Positions 30,285 through 39,566 of a stretch of 64,000 nucleotides of DNA are shown in pieces. The position numbers and the translations under genes are program-made. The DNA is from Nannocystis pusilla (lineage in GTDB: Bacteria > Myxococcota_A > Polyangia > Nannocystales > Nannocystaceae), in NCBI RefSeq assembly GCF_026626665.1, contig NZ_JAPNKE010000002.1:11738001-11802000 (forward strand), in the 5' to 3' direction. Under the pieces are notes generated by a model. That model did not search any database. It saw nothing but the letters and a program-made list of their open reading frames with translations, and had not been told where the DNA came from. Numbering within the stretch: position 1 is the stretch's first letter; every line of letters begins with the position of its first letter.

Positions 30285-31515
30285 TCAAAGACCTGTCCTT
30301 TCGGATAGGTTGGGCAAGTGCAGCGGGGCGATCACGGTGCGGGTCGTCAGCACCGCCCAGCGCGATCGCTCCTGCTTGGGGTCCGGGATCGTGGCGACCA
30401 CCCAGAGCTCGCCGCGGTCGAGCGCCAGCACCTGTTGCGGCACCAGCGGCTCGGGCCCCGGGGGCGGCGGCTGCGGGGCGCCGGGCAGGGCGGCGACCGG
30501 CTTGCCGGGGGCGTCGACCGGCGCGAGGGGGACCGCCTCCCAGGGGGCCGAGCCCTGGGGGCGGCGGTGCAGGCCGCGATCGTTGACGAGCCACAGCGTC
30601 CCGTCGGGCGCCTCGGCCAGCGAGGTGATGCAGCCGCCTTCCGGCTGGGGGAACGGCTGCCATGTCCCCTGGGACATGTGATCGAGGGCAGGTTGGCCGG
30701 CGATCACGCAACGGTACGCGTACAGCCCTGCGGGGTCGCGGCCGACCACGAAGGCCGCGACCTGGAGGCCGCGCTCCGGCGGGGGCGGCAAGGCGGTCCA
30801 CTCGCGGGCTCCGGGCGACCAGCGGTGGATCGAGGGCGTGAACGCGGACGCGATGCCGACCACGATCACCGACCCATCGGCGAAGGTGAGCAGCCGATCG
30901 GCGACGAGTCCTTCGGCGCCTCCGGCCAGGGCGGCGGGGGCCGTCGTCGAGGCGGTCGATCGACGTCTGCTGCGCCGCGGCGAGGTCGCCGCCGAGCATC
31001 GGATCGTCGACGCGTCCGCGCAGGCCGAGCAGCGCGCCGTCCTGCGCGACCGCGAAGTCGCTGTAGTACGCGAGCATCGGCGGGGCGCCGGCGAGCGGCG
31101 CGTCGACCCACCGGCGGTCGCGCCAGCGCTTCACCACGTACGTCATGCCGGTGCGCGTGAAGCTGACCACGGCGCTGACGAAGGCGTGGTCGGGCCAGCG
31201 GCCGCCCACGGCCGTCACCCACGCGTTCGGCCAGCCGCGCCGCCACTCGCTCGCGCTGTGCAGCGGGGCGTCGCCGAGCGCCAGCGCGAGCACGCCGCGG
31301 CCGTACACGGCGACGCTGCCGTCGGCCAGCGGGCGGACCGCGAGCGCCTCGTCGGACACGGCGGCGAGCTGCAGCATGCGGCCCGTGTGGTCCATGTCCT
31401 TCGGGACAGGTTGCAAGTCGCCCGGGGGCGGCTCCGAGATGTCCTCGGAGACAGGTTGAAGCGGGGTGCAGGCGCCGACGAGCGCGCAGGCGAGGGCGAG
31501 CCGGCGAGCGAGCAT
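30285..31515 (-). CDS. Secreted lipoprotein, probable beta-propeller
   Basis: Starts MLARRLALACALVGACTPLQ: signal peptide with lipobox VGAC. About 410 residues; segments such as LADGSVAVYGRGVLALALGD, RWSPGAREWTALPPPPERG and AEAPDGTLWLVNDRGLHRRP recur every 40-50 residues, typical of beta-propeller proteins. One frameshift near 30940. Oddly, it contains four TGTCC palindromes in its coding sequence (codons for LSERTGL at the C-terminus, HMSQGT, QPVPKDMD and QPVSEDIS), two of them just after the lipobox. The group II intron lies immediately upstream. Confidence 0.62.
30291..30310. repeat. TGTCC palindrome copy (inside CDS)
   Basis: ACCTGTCCTTTCGGATAGGT: arms ACCTGTCC / GGATAGGT with one mismatch, covering the last codons of the lipoprotein gene. 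Confidence 0.6.
30661..30678. repeat. TGTCC palindrome copy (inside CDS)
   Basis: CATGTCCCCTGGGACATG: near-perfect palindrome within the lipoprotein gene. Confidence 0.6.
31393..31411. repeat. TGTCC palindrome copy (inside CDS)
   Basis: CATGTCCTTCGGGACAGGT within the lipoprotein gene; in RNA the TTCG loop closed by C-G would make a stable hairpin. Confidence 0.6.
31437..31456. repeat. TGTCC palindrome copy (inside CDS)
   Basis: AGATGTCCTCGGAGACAGGT, 44 bp from the previous copy and in the same reading phase (QPV-x-x-D). Together they look like a local duplication just after the lipobox. Confidence 0.55.
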
Positions 31516-31575
31516 TGGTAGATCCTATGACTTTCTGGGCGGTGCACCGCCCCGAGGTTGCCCAGGACCCCCCTG

Positions 31576-31610
31576 TCAAACCGTGCGTGCGGTTTTCCCG
31601 CACACGGCTT
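31576..31610 (-). ncRNA. Group II intron domain V
   Basis: Minus strand reads AAGCCGTGTGCGG, a GAAA tetraloop, then the complementary ACCGCACGCACGGTTTGA. The AGC catalytic triad at the 5' strand, the GNRA loop and the two-base bulge match domain V, the catalytic core of group II introns. Confidence 0.8.
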
Positions 31611-32940
31611 ACCGACGGTCTTGGAGGAGTGGCATGCGCCGGGTAGCGCACGGTCGTGCGGAGCCTGTGGAGGCCCATCTCGTAGAGGCGTTCTGCGGGC
31701 CACTTGTTCGGCCAGAAACGCGACCGCTGTCCACCGCGTCGCCACAGCCAGCGCACGACTCTCTCGCGCACGTAGTGGTCGACCTGGGTGAATTTCTTGT
31801 CGGCGTTACCGGTCTTGAAGTAGTTGCCCCACCCGCGCAGCACCGGGTTGAGGGACGCCATGATCTCCTTCACGTCCTTGGCCCGGTTGCGCTGCACGGA
31901 GGTCAGCGCGTGGACTTTCTCGCGGACACGCTTCATGGCGCGCGGCGAGGGCCACCGCTGCATGAAGTGGTACTTCGGTAGGCGCTGGATGCTGCGCCGC
32001 TTGCGGAAGGTGCAGCCGAGGAAGTCGAAGCTCCCACGGCCGTACCGCATGTCCACCAGGCGCGTCTTGTCCGGGTGCAGCTCGAGCCGCAGTCGCGCGA
32101 GGATTCTCGCGCCTTCTGCAGCGCCGCCTTCGCCGTGGACTCCCTGCGACACATGAGCACGAAGTCGTCGGCGTAGCGCACGAGCAGCCCGAGGTGCGAG
32201 CCCTCGGCCTCCCACGCGCGGTCGAAGGCGTGCAGATAGATGTTGGCCAGCAGCGGCGAGATCACGCCGCCCTGGGGCGTCCCCGCGATCGTCTCGCGGG
32301 TCTTCCAGTCCTCCATCACACCTGCTTCGAGCCACTGACGGATCAGCTTCAGCACCCGCCGATCCGACACACGCTCCTTCACCAACTCGATCAAGATATT
32401 CTGGTCGATGTTGTCGAAGAAGCCCTGGATGTCCGCGTCGACGATGAAGACGTGGCTCTGGTTGCCGGCCTCGCGGACGACCTCCATGGCCTGCTGCGCG
32501 CTCCTCTCCGGACGGAAGCCGTGGCTGCACGCCAGGAAGTCCGCCTCGAAGATCGGTTCCAGCACGATCTTCGTCGCCGCCTGCACCACTCGATCCCGTA
32601 CCGTCGGGATCCCGAGCGGTCGCTGCCCCCCGTCCGCCTTCGGGATGTACTGCCGCCGCACCGGCTGCGGTCGGTAGCGTCCCTCACGCAGGTCGGCCGC
32701 GAGCTCGCCGAGCCACTTCGTGACCCCCGTCTGCTCGATCGCCTCGATGGTCACCCCATCGACGCCGGCCGCCCCGCGGTTCCTCCGCACACACTTCCAC
32801 GCTTCCCACAGGACGTCATCCCTGTGGATCCGGTCGTACAGCGCGTGGAAGCGCCGTGTCTTGCTCGACTTGGCACACTCCCCAAGCTTGCGCTGAAGTT
32901 CTCGTACTTTCTCTTTGGGGTCGTTGGGCCTGCAGGCCAT
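31577..32940 (-). CDS. Group II intron reverse transcriptase/maturase
   Basis: Starts MACRPNDPKEKVRELQRKLG. RT motifs in order: AGVDGVTIEAI, YRPQPVRRQYIPKADGGQRP, LGIPTVRDRVVQ, HGFRPERSAQQAM, VFIVDADIQGFFDNID, GTPQGGVISPLLANIYLH and the catalytic LVRYADDFVLMC. After a frameshift near 32115 come LHPDKTRLVDMRYG, FDFLGCTFR and the maturase X domain (LNPVLRGWGNYFKTGNADKKF). The reading frame stays open through domain V, so the true stop is unclear. In this family the protein splices the RNA and copies it into new sites. No HNH endonuclease is seen after the X domain. Confidence 0.88.
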
Positions 32941-33313
32941 GCCCTCGCACTTACCCTCAGCGTCAAGCGCGACCGAAGCAGGGGTCCTTCCCTCCACGGC
33001 GTTGTCCGCCGCTTCGCAGGTACTACGACCCCTCGGACTCCCTCCTGGCACGACAGGATTTCACGCTCTGCGCTTATACCGGCCGCTTTACCCGACGTAG
33101 GTCGCCAGGGAGGGTCTCTCCTGTTCCGCACCGTTCCTTCACTACGTGCCGCCGCCACTACCCCGGGGAGGTCCAGCGCACATTCCGGAACCGACACGCT
33201 GTCCGTCGCCTTCGCCCTGACATGACGGGCTCGGCCCTCCCGAACACTCTCGGCTGATGATCTGACGAGGCTTGCTCGGCGTTCACTACGCGTTGCGGCC
33301 CGCAGCTCCGCTC

Positions 33314-33331
33314 CCTGTCGCAAGGGACAGG
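33314..33331. repeat. TGTCC-like palindrome inside intron
   Basis: CCTGTCGCAAGGGACAGG has arms CCTGTC/GACAGG. It lies in domain I of the intron, so it may simply be an intron stem and unrelated to the dispersed family. Confidence 0.35.
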
Positions 33332-33499
33332 CTTTCGACACCCTGCTCGGGCCTCGAGGATCTCTCCTCGGACCTGGGGTCTGCTTCCGGGCGCTCCGGC
33401 GCTTACCCGGGCGGGACTCTCACCCGCTGAAACGGTGCAGCATGACGCGGCCGCGCCGCCCCCTTCGGGGCCGAGCTCGTCCGCGTCTTCAGGACGCAC

Positions 33500-33776
33500 C
33501 ATGGGCCGACGCTACCACGGAGCGGAGCGCGGGGTCGCCCGGCGCGCGGCGAGCTCGCGGAGCGCTCCGAGGCGACGAGCCGTGCGATCCGGGCGCCCGC
33601 ATCGCAACGAGGAGGCGAGGAGGACCGCTCGGTCGAGAGGATGCGCCCTCGCATCGCAACATGGATGCGAGGGCCGTCGCGCGATCGCGAGGATGCGCGG
33701 CGAGCCGGGAAGGCCGGTTCGCCGCGCATCGTCGTATCGAGTCGGCCCAGGCGGCTCGCAGGAGCGGCGACCTGGA
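33500..33776. other. Intergenic region with degenerate repeats
   Basis: No gene seen. CGCATCGCAAC occurs at 33598 and 33650 and GAGGATGCGC at 33637 and 33689, each pair 52 bp apart, so the stretch is a decayed tandem repeat of about 52 bp. Confidence 0.45.
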
Positions 33777-34892
33777 TCAGTTGTGGACCTTGACCCCGAG
33801 CACGCCGAACTCGGCGACCTTGGTCGCGGTGTTGCAGTGGGGCAGGGCGGACCAGCCGGACAGGTTCGTCACCGGGTTGAGGTACTCGCGGTGGACGCCG
33901 GTGGCGAGCGCGCCGCCGCGGCAGCTGGCGCCGGTCGCCGTGTAGGCGCCCTCGATCTGCCAGGCCGGATCGGCGGTCCAGGTGAACAGGCCGCCGATCG
34001 GGTCGTGCGGGGAGATCAGGTTGCCGGGCTCGGTTTGCGGCTTGTTGTCGTGCCAGGCCATCCACATGCGCAACATCGCCGTGCGCTGGCTGGCCTGGAG
34101 GCCGCGGTACATGCCGGGCTCGTAGAAGACGTTGAGCCGGTACTGGCCCTTCGACACCGCGCCGTTGATGCAGCCGTTGATGAAGGTGCCCGGGGCGAGG
34201 TCGATCGTCGGGCCGCCGACCGCGGTGTAGCCGAGCGAGACCTCGTGGTTCAGGACCGAGCTGAAGCGGTACGCCGCGCCGAGAGTGCCGCCCTCGTCGT
34301 TGTCGGGGCACGTGTGGTACCACCCGGAGCCCTTCGTCGTCTCCGGATAGAGCTCGTCGTCGTAAGGCTCGACGTCGGTGACGAACGTGTAGCGGCACAT
34401 GGTCATCTCGGGCCGGTACTGGCCCGGCTCGCACTCGGCGTCCTGGATCTTCAATCGGCCGGTGAACGCCGGCTCGCTCGGGTCGTGCGGCGTGACGAGG
34501 AGGTTGAACACCGCGCCCTCGACCCATTCGCCGTCGATCCAGCCGAACGTGCCGAGCTTGAGCTTGAGCTGGCCGTCTTCCTTGACGTCGATCTCGGTGA
34601 TCGCCCGCGGGATTGCGTCGTGAAGCCCGGTGCCGCCGGTGATCCGGATCTCCGCGGAGTAGTTGGCGGCGTCGACGTTGAGCGCCTCCTTGAGGTTCGA
34701 CATCGGGTGGTCGCCGATCAACGAGGTGTTGCCCAGCACCGGCGGGGGGCAGTCGGAGCCTTCACAACGGAAAGCGGTGCCGACGCCGAAGTCGTCGAAG
34801 TCGTCGAACTCGCCCGCGCGCGGCTCGTCGCAGCCGACGGCGAGGGTGAGGGTGGAGGCCAGGAGGAAGCAGGAGTTCTTCAGCTTGTTCAT
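33777..34892 (-). CDS. Secreted lipoprotein, function unknown
   Basis: Intact 371-residue protein. MNKLKNSCFLLASTLTLAVGCDEPRAGEF: signal peptide with lipobox AVGC, no Thr-rich linker. The mature protein holds an acidic stretch (FDDFDDFGVG) and conserved-looking Cys pairs (FRCEGSDCPPP, AECEPGQYRPEMTMCRY, FINGCING). A segment GMYRGLQASQRTAMLRMWMA is followed by the end FGVLGVKVHN. Its organisation is that of myxobacterial lipoproteins of unknown function; I cannot name the family with certainty. Low-GC promoter sequence lies in the 290 bp shared with the divergent kinase 3. Confidence 0.65.
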   Translation of the reverse strand: MNKLKNSCFLLASTLTLAVGCDEPRAGEFDDFDDFGVGTAFRCEGSDCPPPVLGNTSLIGDHPMSNLKEALNVDAANYSAEIRITGGTGLHDAIPRAITEIDVKEDGQLKLKLGTFGWIDGEWVEGAVFNLLVTPHDPSEPAFTGRLKIQDAECEPGQYRPEMTMCRYTFVTDVEPYDDELYPETTKGSGWYHTCPDNDEGGTLGAAYRFSSVLNHEVSLGYTAVGGPTIDLAPGTFINGCINGAVSKGQYRLNVFYEPGMYRGLQASQRTAMLRMWMAWHDNKPQTEPGNLISPHDPIGGLFTWTADPAWQIEGAYTATGASCRGGALATGVHREYLNPVTNLSGWSALPHCNTATKVAEFGVLGVKVHN

Positions 34893-35185
34893 GGTAGTGC
34901 CCGAACTACACCCGGCAGGTGACCGCCGCCGGGCGTTCAATTGGCCCCCGCGCGAAAGTTTTCTCGCCTCGCCGAAAACCGCGGCAAGCCGCCCCTGCGC
35001 CGCGTCTTCGCCGTCGCATCGGCGAGCTTCTCATGGCAGTCGTCCGGCGCGGACCGCGGGCGTGCGCGAGGTCCGATGCGCGGCCGCCATCCCCGTCGCG
35101 CGTGACCTGATCGAGCGTCGGCGACGACGGGCCGGGCGCCACGTGGCCATCAAGATCAGCCACACTGTCGCGGTCGATCGTTGCG

Positions 35186-38100
35186 ATGGCCTCCCTCGAG
35201 ACAGACGCGGACACGGAAGAGGCCGGGGGTAAGTCCACGCCGGAGCCCGCCGTCGGCGAGAGCGACACCCTCCCGCGGGCGCTGGCGGGGCCGCCGGCGA
35301 GCGACGACCCGATCGACAAGCAGCTGGTCAAGCGGGCCCTGTTCCCGCGCCGGACGACGCCGGTGCAGATCGGGCGCTTCCAGATCCTGAGCCTCGTCGG
35401 TCGCGGCGGGATGGGGGTGGTCTACGCGGCCTACGACGACCTCCTCGATCGCAAGGTCGCGGTCAAGGTGCTGCTCGGCGAGGCGGTGCGCGACCTGGCG
35501 CTGTCGCGCGGCCGATTGATGCGCGAGGCCCAGGCGATGGCCCGCCTGCAGCACCCCCACATCGTCACGGTCCACGAGGTCGGCCAGGACGACGGCCAGG
35601 TGTTCGTCGCCATGGAGTTCGTGCGCGGCACGACCCTCGACGCGTGGGCGCAGGAGGACCGGCCGTGGCGCGCGATCGTGGCGACGTTCGTCCGCGCCGG
35701 CCGCGGGCTCGAGGCGGCCCATCGCGCGGGTCTCGTGCACCGCGACTTCAAGCCGGCCAACGTGATGGTGAGCGACGACGGCGCGGTCAAGGTGCTGGAC
35801 TTCGGCCTCGCGCGCGCGGCCGACGACGCCGCGCCAGCGGCCGTCGACCTGCCGCGTCACGTGAACCAGGCCGACTCGCACCTGACCCCGCTGACGCGCA
35901 CCGGGGTGGTGCTCGGGACGCCCGCGTACATGTCGCCCGAGGCCCACCGCGGCGAGCCGTCGACCGCGGCCAGCGACCAGTTCAGCTTGCGTGTCGCTGT
36001 ATCAATGCCTCTACAAGCAGCCGCCGTTCGACACGACGTCGCTGGCGACGCTGCTCGCCGATCTGCGGCGCGGCGAGGTCGCGCCGCCGCCCGCGGGCAC
36101 GCCGGTGCCGGCGCGGGTGTTCCGCGCGCTCCGCCGCGGCCTGGCGAGCGCGCCGGAGGAGCGCTTCCCGTCGATGACGGCGCTGCTCGCCGAGCTCGAG
36201 CACGACCCTGGAGCCACCCGGCGCCGCGTGGCGGCGCTCGGGCTGACGGCGGTGGTGACCGCGACCGCGGCGTTCTTCGCGGCGGCGCGCGAGCCCGCGG
36301 TGCAGCGCTGCCCCGACGCGCAGGCCGAGCTCGCGGGCGTGTGGGACGCGACGCGGGCGGCCGCGGTCCACGACGCGTTGAAAGCGATCGGCACGCCGGC
36401 GGCCGAGGACGCGCTGGCCGGGGTGCTGCCGCGGATCGACCGCTACGCGGCGTCCTGGGTCGAGATGCGCAACGAGGCCTGCGTGGCCCACGACGAGGCG
36501 CGCCAGTCGTCGCAGCTGTTCGACCTGCGCACCGCGTGCCTCGATCGGCGCCGCGCCGGGCTCGACGCGCTGGTGGTCGCGCTGACGGAGGTCGAGGCGG
36601 CCGGGCTCGGCGCGGCGGTGCAGGCCGCCGCCGCGCTGCCGCCGCTGTCCCGCTGCGCCGAGGTGGAGGCGCTCGTCGCCGACATCCCGCCGCCCGAGGA
36701 CCCGCACCTGCGCCTCGCGGTGCAGGCCCACCGCGAGACCCTCGCGCGCGCCCAGGCCCGCGAGGACGCCGGGCAGTACGCGCTCGGCGAGGCGCTGGTC
36801 GAGGATGTCCTGAAGGACAGATCGGCGTTGGCCTACGCGCCGCTGCGCGCGGAGGCGCTGCTGCACCGCGGCAGCCTGGCGATGGAGGCCGGCCGTCACG
36901 TCCCGGCCGAGGCCGCCTTCGACGAGGCGCTGCTGGCGGCGCTCGGCTCAGGGCACGCGGCGGTGGCGGCCCAGGCCAGCTCGAAGCTGGCCTACCTGCG
37001 GGCCATCCCGCTGAACCGCCCGCAGGACGGGCGCGCCGACATGCCGCTGGCGACCGCGCTCAACCACCGCGTCGAGGCCGACGTCGACCTGTACGCCGAG
37101 TTCCTCAACAACATGGGCACCGTGACCGCGGTCAGCGGCGACCTCGAGGCGACGCGCGACTCCTGGGAGCGGGCGGTCGCGCTGCGCGAGGAGCACGGCC
37201 GCGGCGAGTCCCTCAAGGGCCTGGAGACGCTGGCCAACCTCGGCTGGCTGGCGCGGGCGCAGAACCGCGACGAGGACATGGCGGCGCTGTACGGCCGCGC
37301 GGTCGCGGTCTCGAGGGGCTGCTCGGGCCGCGCCACGCCACCCACTTGCGCTACGCGTGGATGCTCGCCGACAGCCAGTGGCGCCTCGGCCGGCCGCGCC
37401 AGGCCCTGGCCGGGATGCGGTCGCTCGAGCAGCGCTTCGACGGCCTCGACAACGCCTACGTGCGCAGCATGATCCTCCACGGGATGGCGCTGGTGGAGCT
37501 CGACGAGGGCCTGCTGCCGGCCGCGCAGGCGCACCTCGACCGCGCGCTGGCAGAGGCGCCCGAGACGTCGATGCAGGTCGACGTGGTGCTGTGCGAGCGC
37601 GTGCGCCTGTTCGCGCTGCTGGGCGACGCCGAGGCGATGCAGCGCGAGTACGAACGCGCGCTGGCGCGGCTCCCCGCGCCGCCGCAGGCGAGCGACTCCA
37701 AGTACCAGTGGCTGCTGTCTGCGTACGGCCGGGGCCTCGACGCGCTCGGGCGGTCGGCCGAGGCCCTGGGGCCGCTCGAGCAGCGGCGCGCGGCGCTGGT
37801 GGCCGCGGACCGCCCGATCGAGGCCGCCCCGACCGCGGTGACCCTCGCCGAGATCCGGCTGAAGCTCGGGCGCCTCGACGAGGCCGAGAGCGACCTGCAA
37901 GGCGCGCGCGCCGATCCCGAGCGGCTCACCCCGCCGAACAACCTGATCCTCGCCCGGGCGAACGTGGTGCTCGCCGAGCTGTCGCTGGCCCGCGGGCGCT
38001 TCGAGGAGGCGGCCGAGTTCTCCGGGGCGGCGCTGTCCGCCTACGAGGCGGTCGCCGAGCCCGACCACCTGCCGGCCTTGCGCGCCCGCTTCGCCCGCGC

Positions 38101-38248
38101 CCGGGCGCTCACGGGCGCGGCGCCCGAGGTGCCGGCGGAGGCACGGCGGCTGGTCGACGCGGCGCTCGCCGGCTGGCGCGGCAAGGCGCGCGAGACGGAG
38201 CTGCGCCGCGCGACCGAGTGGCTGGCGGGGCACGGCGCGGCGCCGTGA
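35186..38248 (+). CDS. Ser/Thr protein kinase with TPR repeats (kinase 3)
   Basis: About 1020 residues. Kinase domain about residues 65-340: IGRFQILSLVGRGGMGVVYA, Lys in KVAVKVL, HRDFKPANVMV, DFGLARA, GTPAYMSPEA. A transmembrane segment follows (LTAVVTATAAFFAAA near 36245-36290), then helical TPR-like repeats (for example AHLDRALAEAPETSMQV) to the end WLAGHGAAP. Two compensating frameshifts, near 35988 and 37315, leave a long open frame that is wrong in between. At the first one, TTCAGCTTGCG lacks two bases compared with TTCAGCTTCTGCG of kinase 2. A TGTCC palindrome lies inside at 36803. Confidence 0.85.
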   Translation: MASLETDADTEEAGGKSTPEPAVGESDTLPRALAGPPASDDPIDKQLVKRALFPRRTTPVQIGRFQILSLVGRGGMGVVYAAYDDLLDRKVAVKVLLGEAVRDLALSRGRLMREAQAMARLQHPHIVTVHEVGQDDGQVFVAMEFVRGTTLDAWAQEDRPWRAIVATFVRAGRGLEAAHRAGLVHRDFKPANVMVSDDGAVKVLDFGLARAADDAAPAAVDLPRHVNQADSHLTPLTRTGVVLGTPAYMSPEAHRGEPSTAASDQFSLRVAVSMPLQAAAVRHDVAGDAARRSAARRGRAAARGHAGAGAGVPRAPPRPGERAGGALPVDDGAARRARARPWSHPAPRGGARADGGGDRDRGVLRGGARARGAALPRRAGRARGRVGRDAGGRGPRRVESDRHAGGRGRAGRGAAADRPLRGVLGRDAQRGLRGPRRGAPVVAAVRPAHRVPRSAPRRARRAGGRADGGRGGRARRGGAGRRRAAAAVPLRRGGGARRRHPAARGPAPAPRGAGPPRDPRARPGPRGRRAVRARRGAGRGCPEGQIGVGLRAAARGGAAAPRQPGDGGRPSRPGRGRLRRGAAGGARLRARGGGGPGQLEAGLPAGHPAEPPAGRARRHAAGDRAQPPRRGRRRPVRRVPQQHGHRDRGQRRPRGDARLLGAGGRAARGARPRRVPQGPGDAGQPRLAGAGAEPRRGHGGAVRPRGRGLEGLLGPRHATHLRYAWMLADSQWRLGRPRQALAGMRSLEQRFDGLDNAYVRSMILHGMALVELDEGLLPAAQAHLDRALAEAPETSMQVDVVLCERVRLFALLGDAEAMQREYERALARLPAPPQASDSKYQWLLSAYGRGLDALGRSAEALGPLEQRRAALVAADRPIEAAPTAVTLAEIRLKLGRLDEAESDLQGARADPERLTPPNNLILARANVVLAELSLARGRFEEAAEFSGAALSAYEAVAEPDHLPALRARFARARALTGAAPEVPAEARRLVDAALAGWRGKARETELRRATEWLAGHGAAP
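36803..36821. repeat. TGTCC palindrome copy (inside CDS)
   Basis: GATGTCCTGAAGGACAGAT in the TPR part of kinase 3 (codes EDVLKDR). Arms TGTCC/GGACA, 4-base spacer. Confidence 0.5.
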
Positions 38249-38485
38249 CGGAGCGATGGGGAGTCTTCGAGGGGAATGTCCACAGCAACCGACGACGGCG
38301 CTGGTCGACGCGGCGGCGCCCTTGCTCGAGCAAGCGCTGTTCGCCGAGCCGCGAGGCGCTGGGCCGGTTTTCGCGTACCCGCTGCGTCGACGGCGAGGAG
38401 GCGCTGGCCGGGACGATGGCGCGGCTGGGCCTCGGCGTGTTCGGGATGACGCCGAACGCAGCCGGGCCGGCGCGAGCGCGCAGCC

Positions 38486-39384
38486 TCAGCAGTTCGGGCA
38501 GTCGCAGACGAGGTCGACGTCGCCGTTTCCGCCGCCCGCGCACACCTCGTTCCGGTCATCACAGGCCGCCCCGGCGCATTCGCAGTCGACCTCGTCGCCG
38601 CACGACGCGGGCCGCGGCTCGCAACGATAGCTGTCGCCGAAGATGGTGGGGCGATTGATGCAAATGAACGAATCGGGGCACAGGTCGCACGCGGGCACCG
38701 TCCAGCACGAGGCCGGGGGCACGCAGGCGCCGGTCCAACACAACGAGATGGAGTCGGACCCGGCAGGGCCCCGGGCGGGCACTCCGGCGGGGGCACGTCG
38801 CAGGCGACGACGCCGTCGCAGGAGACCTTCTCGGTCACGCACTGGCCGAACACGCACCTCGCCTCCTCGATGCCGATCTTCTCGCACTGGGTCTTGCCGC
38901 ACCGCGCGTCGCAGTCCGGGTCGTCCTGGCTCACGGGGATGGCGTAGCAGGAGCAGCAGTCGGTGTGCAGCTTGCAGTCGGCGTCGACCTCGCAGGGTCC
39001 GCCGCCCGTGCCGCCGGTCGTCTCCGGGCCGGTGGTCTCGCTCGTGGTGGAGCCGCCGGGGTCGGTGGTCTCGCCGGTGGTCTCGCCGGTGGTCGTCGTG
39101 TCCGGCGCGCCCGTCTCGGTCTCGCCGGTGGTCCCGTCGCTCGTGGCGGCCGAGGTCGTGGCGGATTGCGTCGAGGTCCCGGGAGCCCCGGTCGGGTCGA
39201 GGCCGGTGGTCGGCGCGTCGGTACCCGCGGACGAGACCACCGAAGTCTGGCCCGGCGAATCGCCGGTGCCGTCGGTGCCGGGCGCGCTCGAGGTGCTGCC
39301 GAGCGTCTCGCTGGTCTGCGGAGACGCCGGCGAACAGGCGCATAAACCAATGCCGGAGAGAGCCAAGAGAAATCGAAGCCGCAT
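38486..39384 (-). CDS. Cys-rich secreted lipoprotein with Thr-rich linker
   Basis: MRLRFLLALSGIGLCACSPASP: signal peptide with lipobox LCAC. Linker of T/S/G/E/P (for example TTTTGETTGETTDPGGST) to about residue 130. A Cys-rich domain of some 170 residues follows: CEVDADCKLHTDCCSCYA, CDARCGKTQCEKIG, CVFGQCVTEKVSC and, after a shift near 38762, CINRPTIFGDSYRCEP and a final VCDCPNC. Over 25 Cys suggest a disulfide-rich exported domain, perhaps EGF-like. The specific role is unknown. Confidence 0.65.
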
Positions 39385-39566
39385 CGTGCGAAGATCGCAA
39401 GAAGCCCGTGGTCACGCCAGACGGCGGCCCCTGAGCCGCGCGGCAGGTTCGCCGCGCAAATGACCGGGCGTCACGCCTCGGCCGCCTCGACCGCTGCGCG
39501 TGCGCGGAGCCGACGGGTCGGTGGTCGCGCTGAGTTCCGGTGAGGAGCTCGCCGCGGCGCGGCGGG

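Larger units (their letters stand above)
31540..33499 (-). mobile_element. Group II intron
   Basis: On the minus strand the element begins GTGCGTCCTGAAGACG at 33499, the usual GUGCG 5' end. It continues with domain I-like sequence (TTTCAGCGGGTGAGAGTCCC), contains the reverse transcriptase ORF, and ends with domain V at 31576-31610. The 3' end is set at about 31540 but is uncertain, since I do not see a convincing domain VI with the branch-point A. The insertion ends just upstream of the lipoprotein gene start (31515). Size about 1.96 kb, typical for an ORF-bearing bacterial group II intron. Confidence 0.78.

Noticed and set aside
38256..38630. Small plus-strand gene after kinase 3
   Set aside because: The opening residues look somewhat helical, but the frame soon turns into antisense of the Cys-rich lipoprotein.
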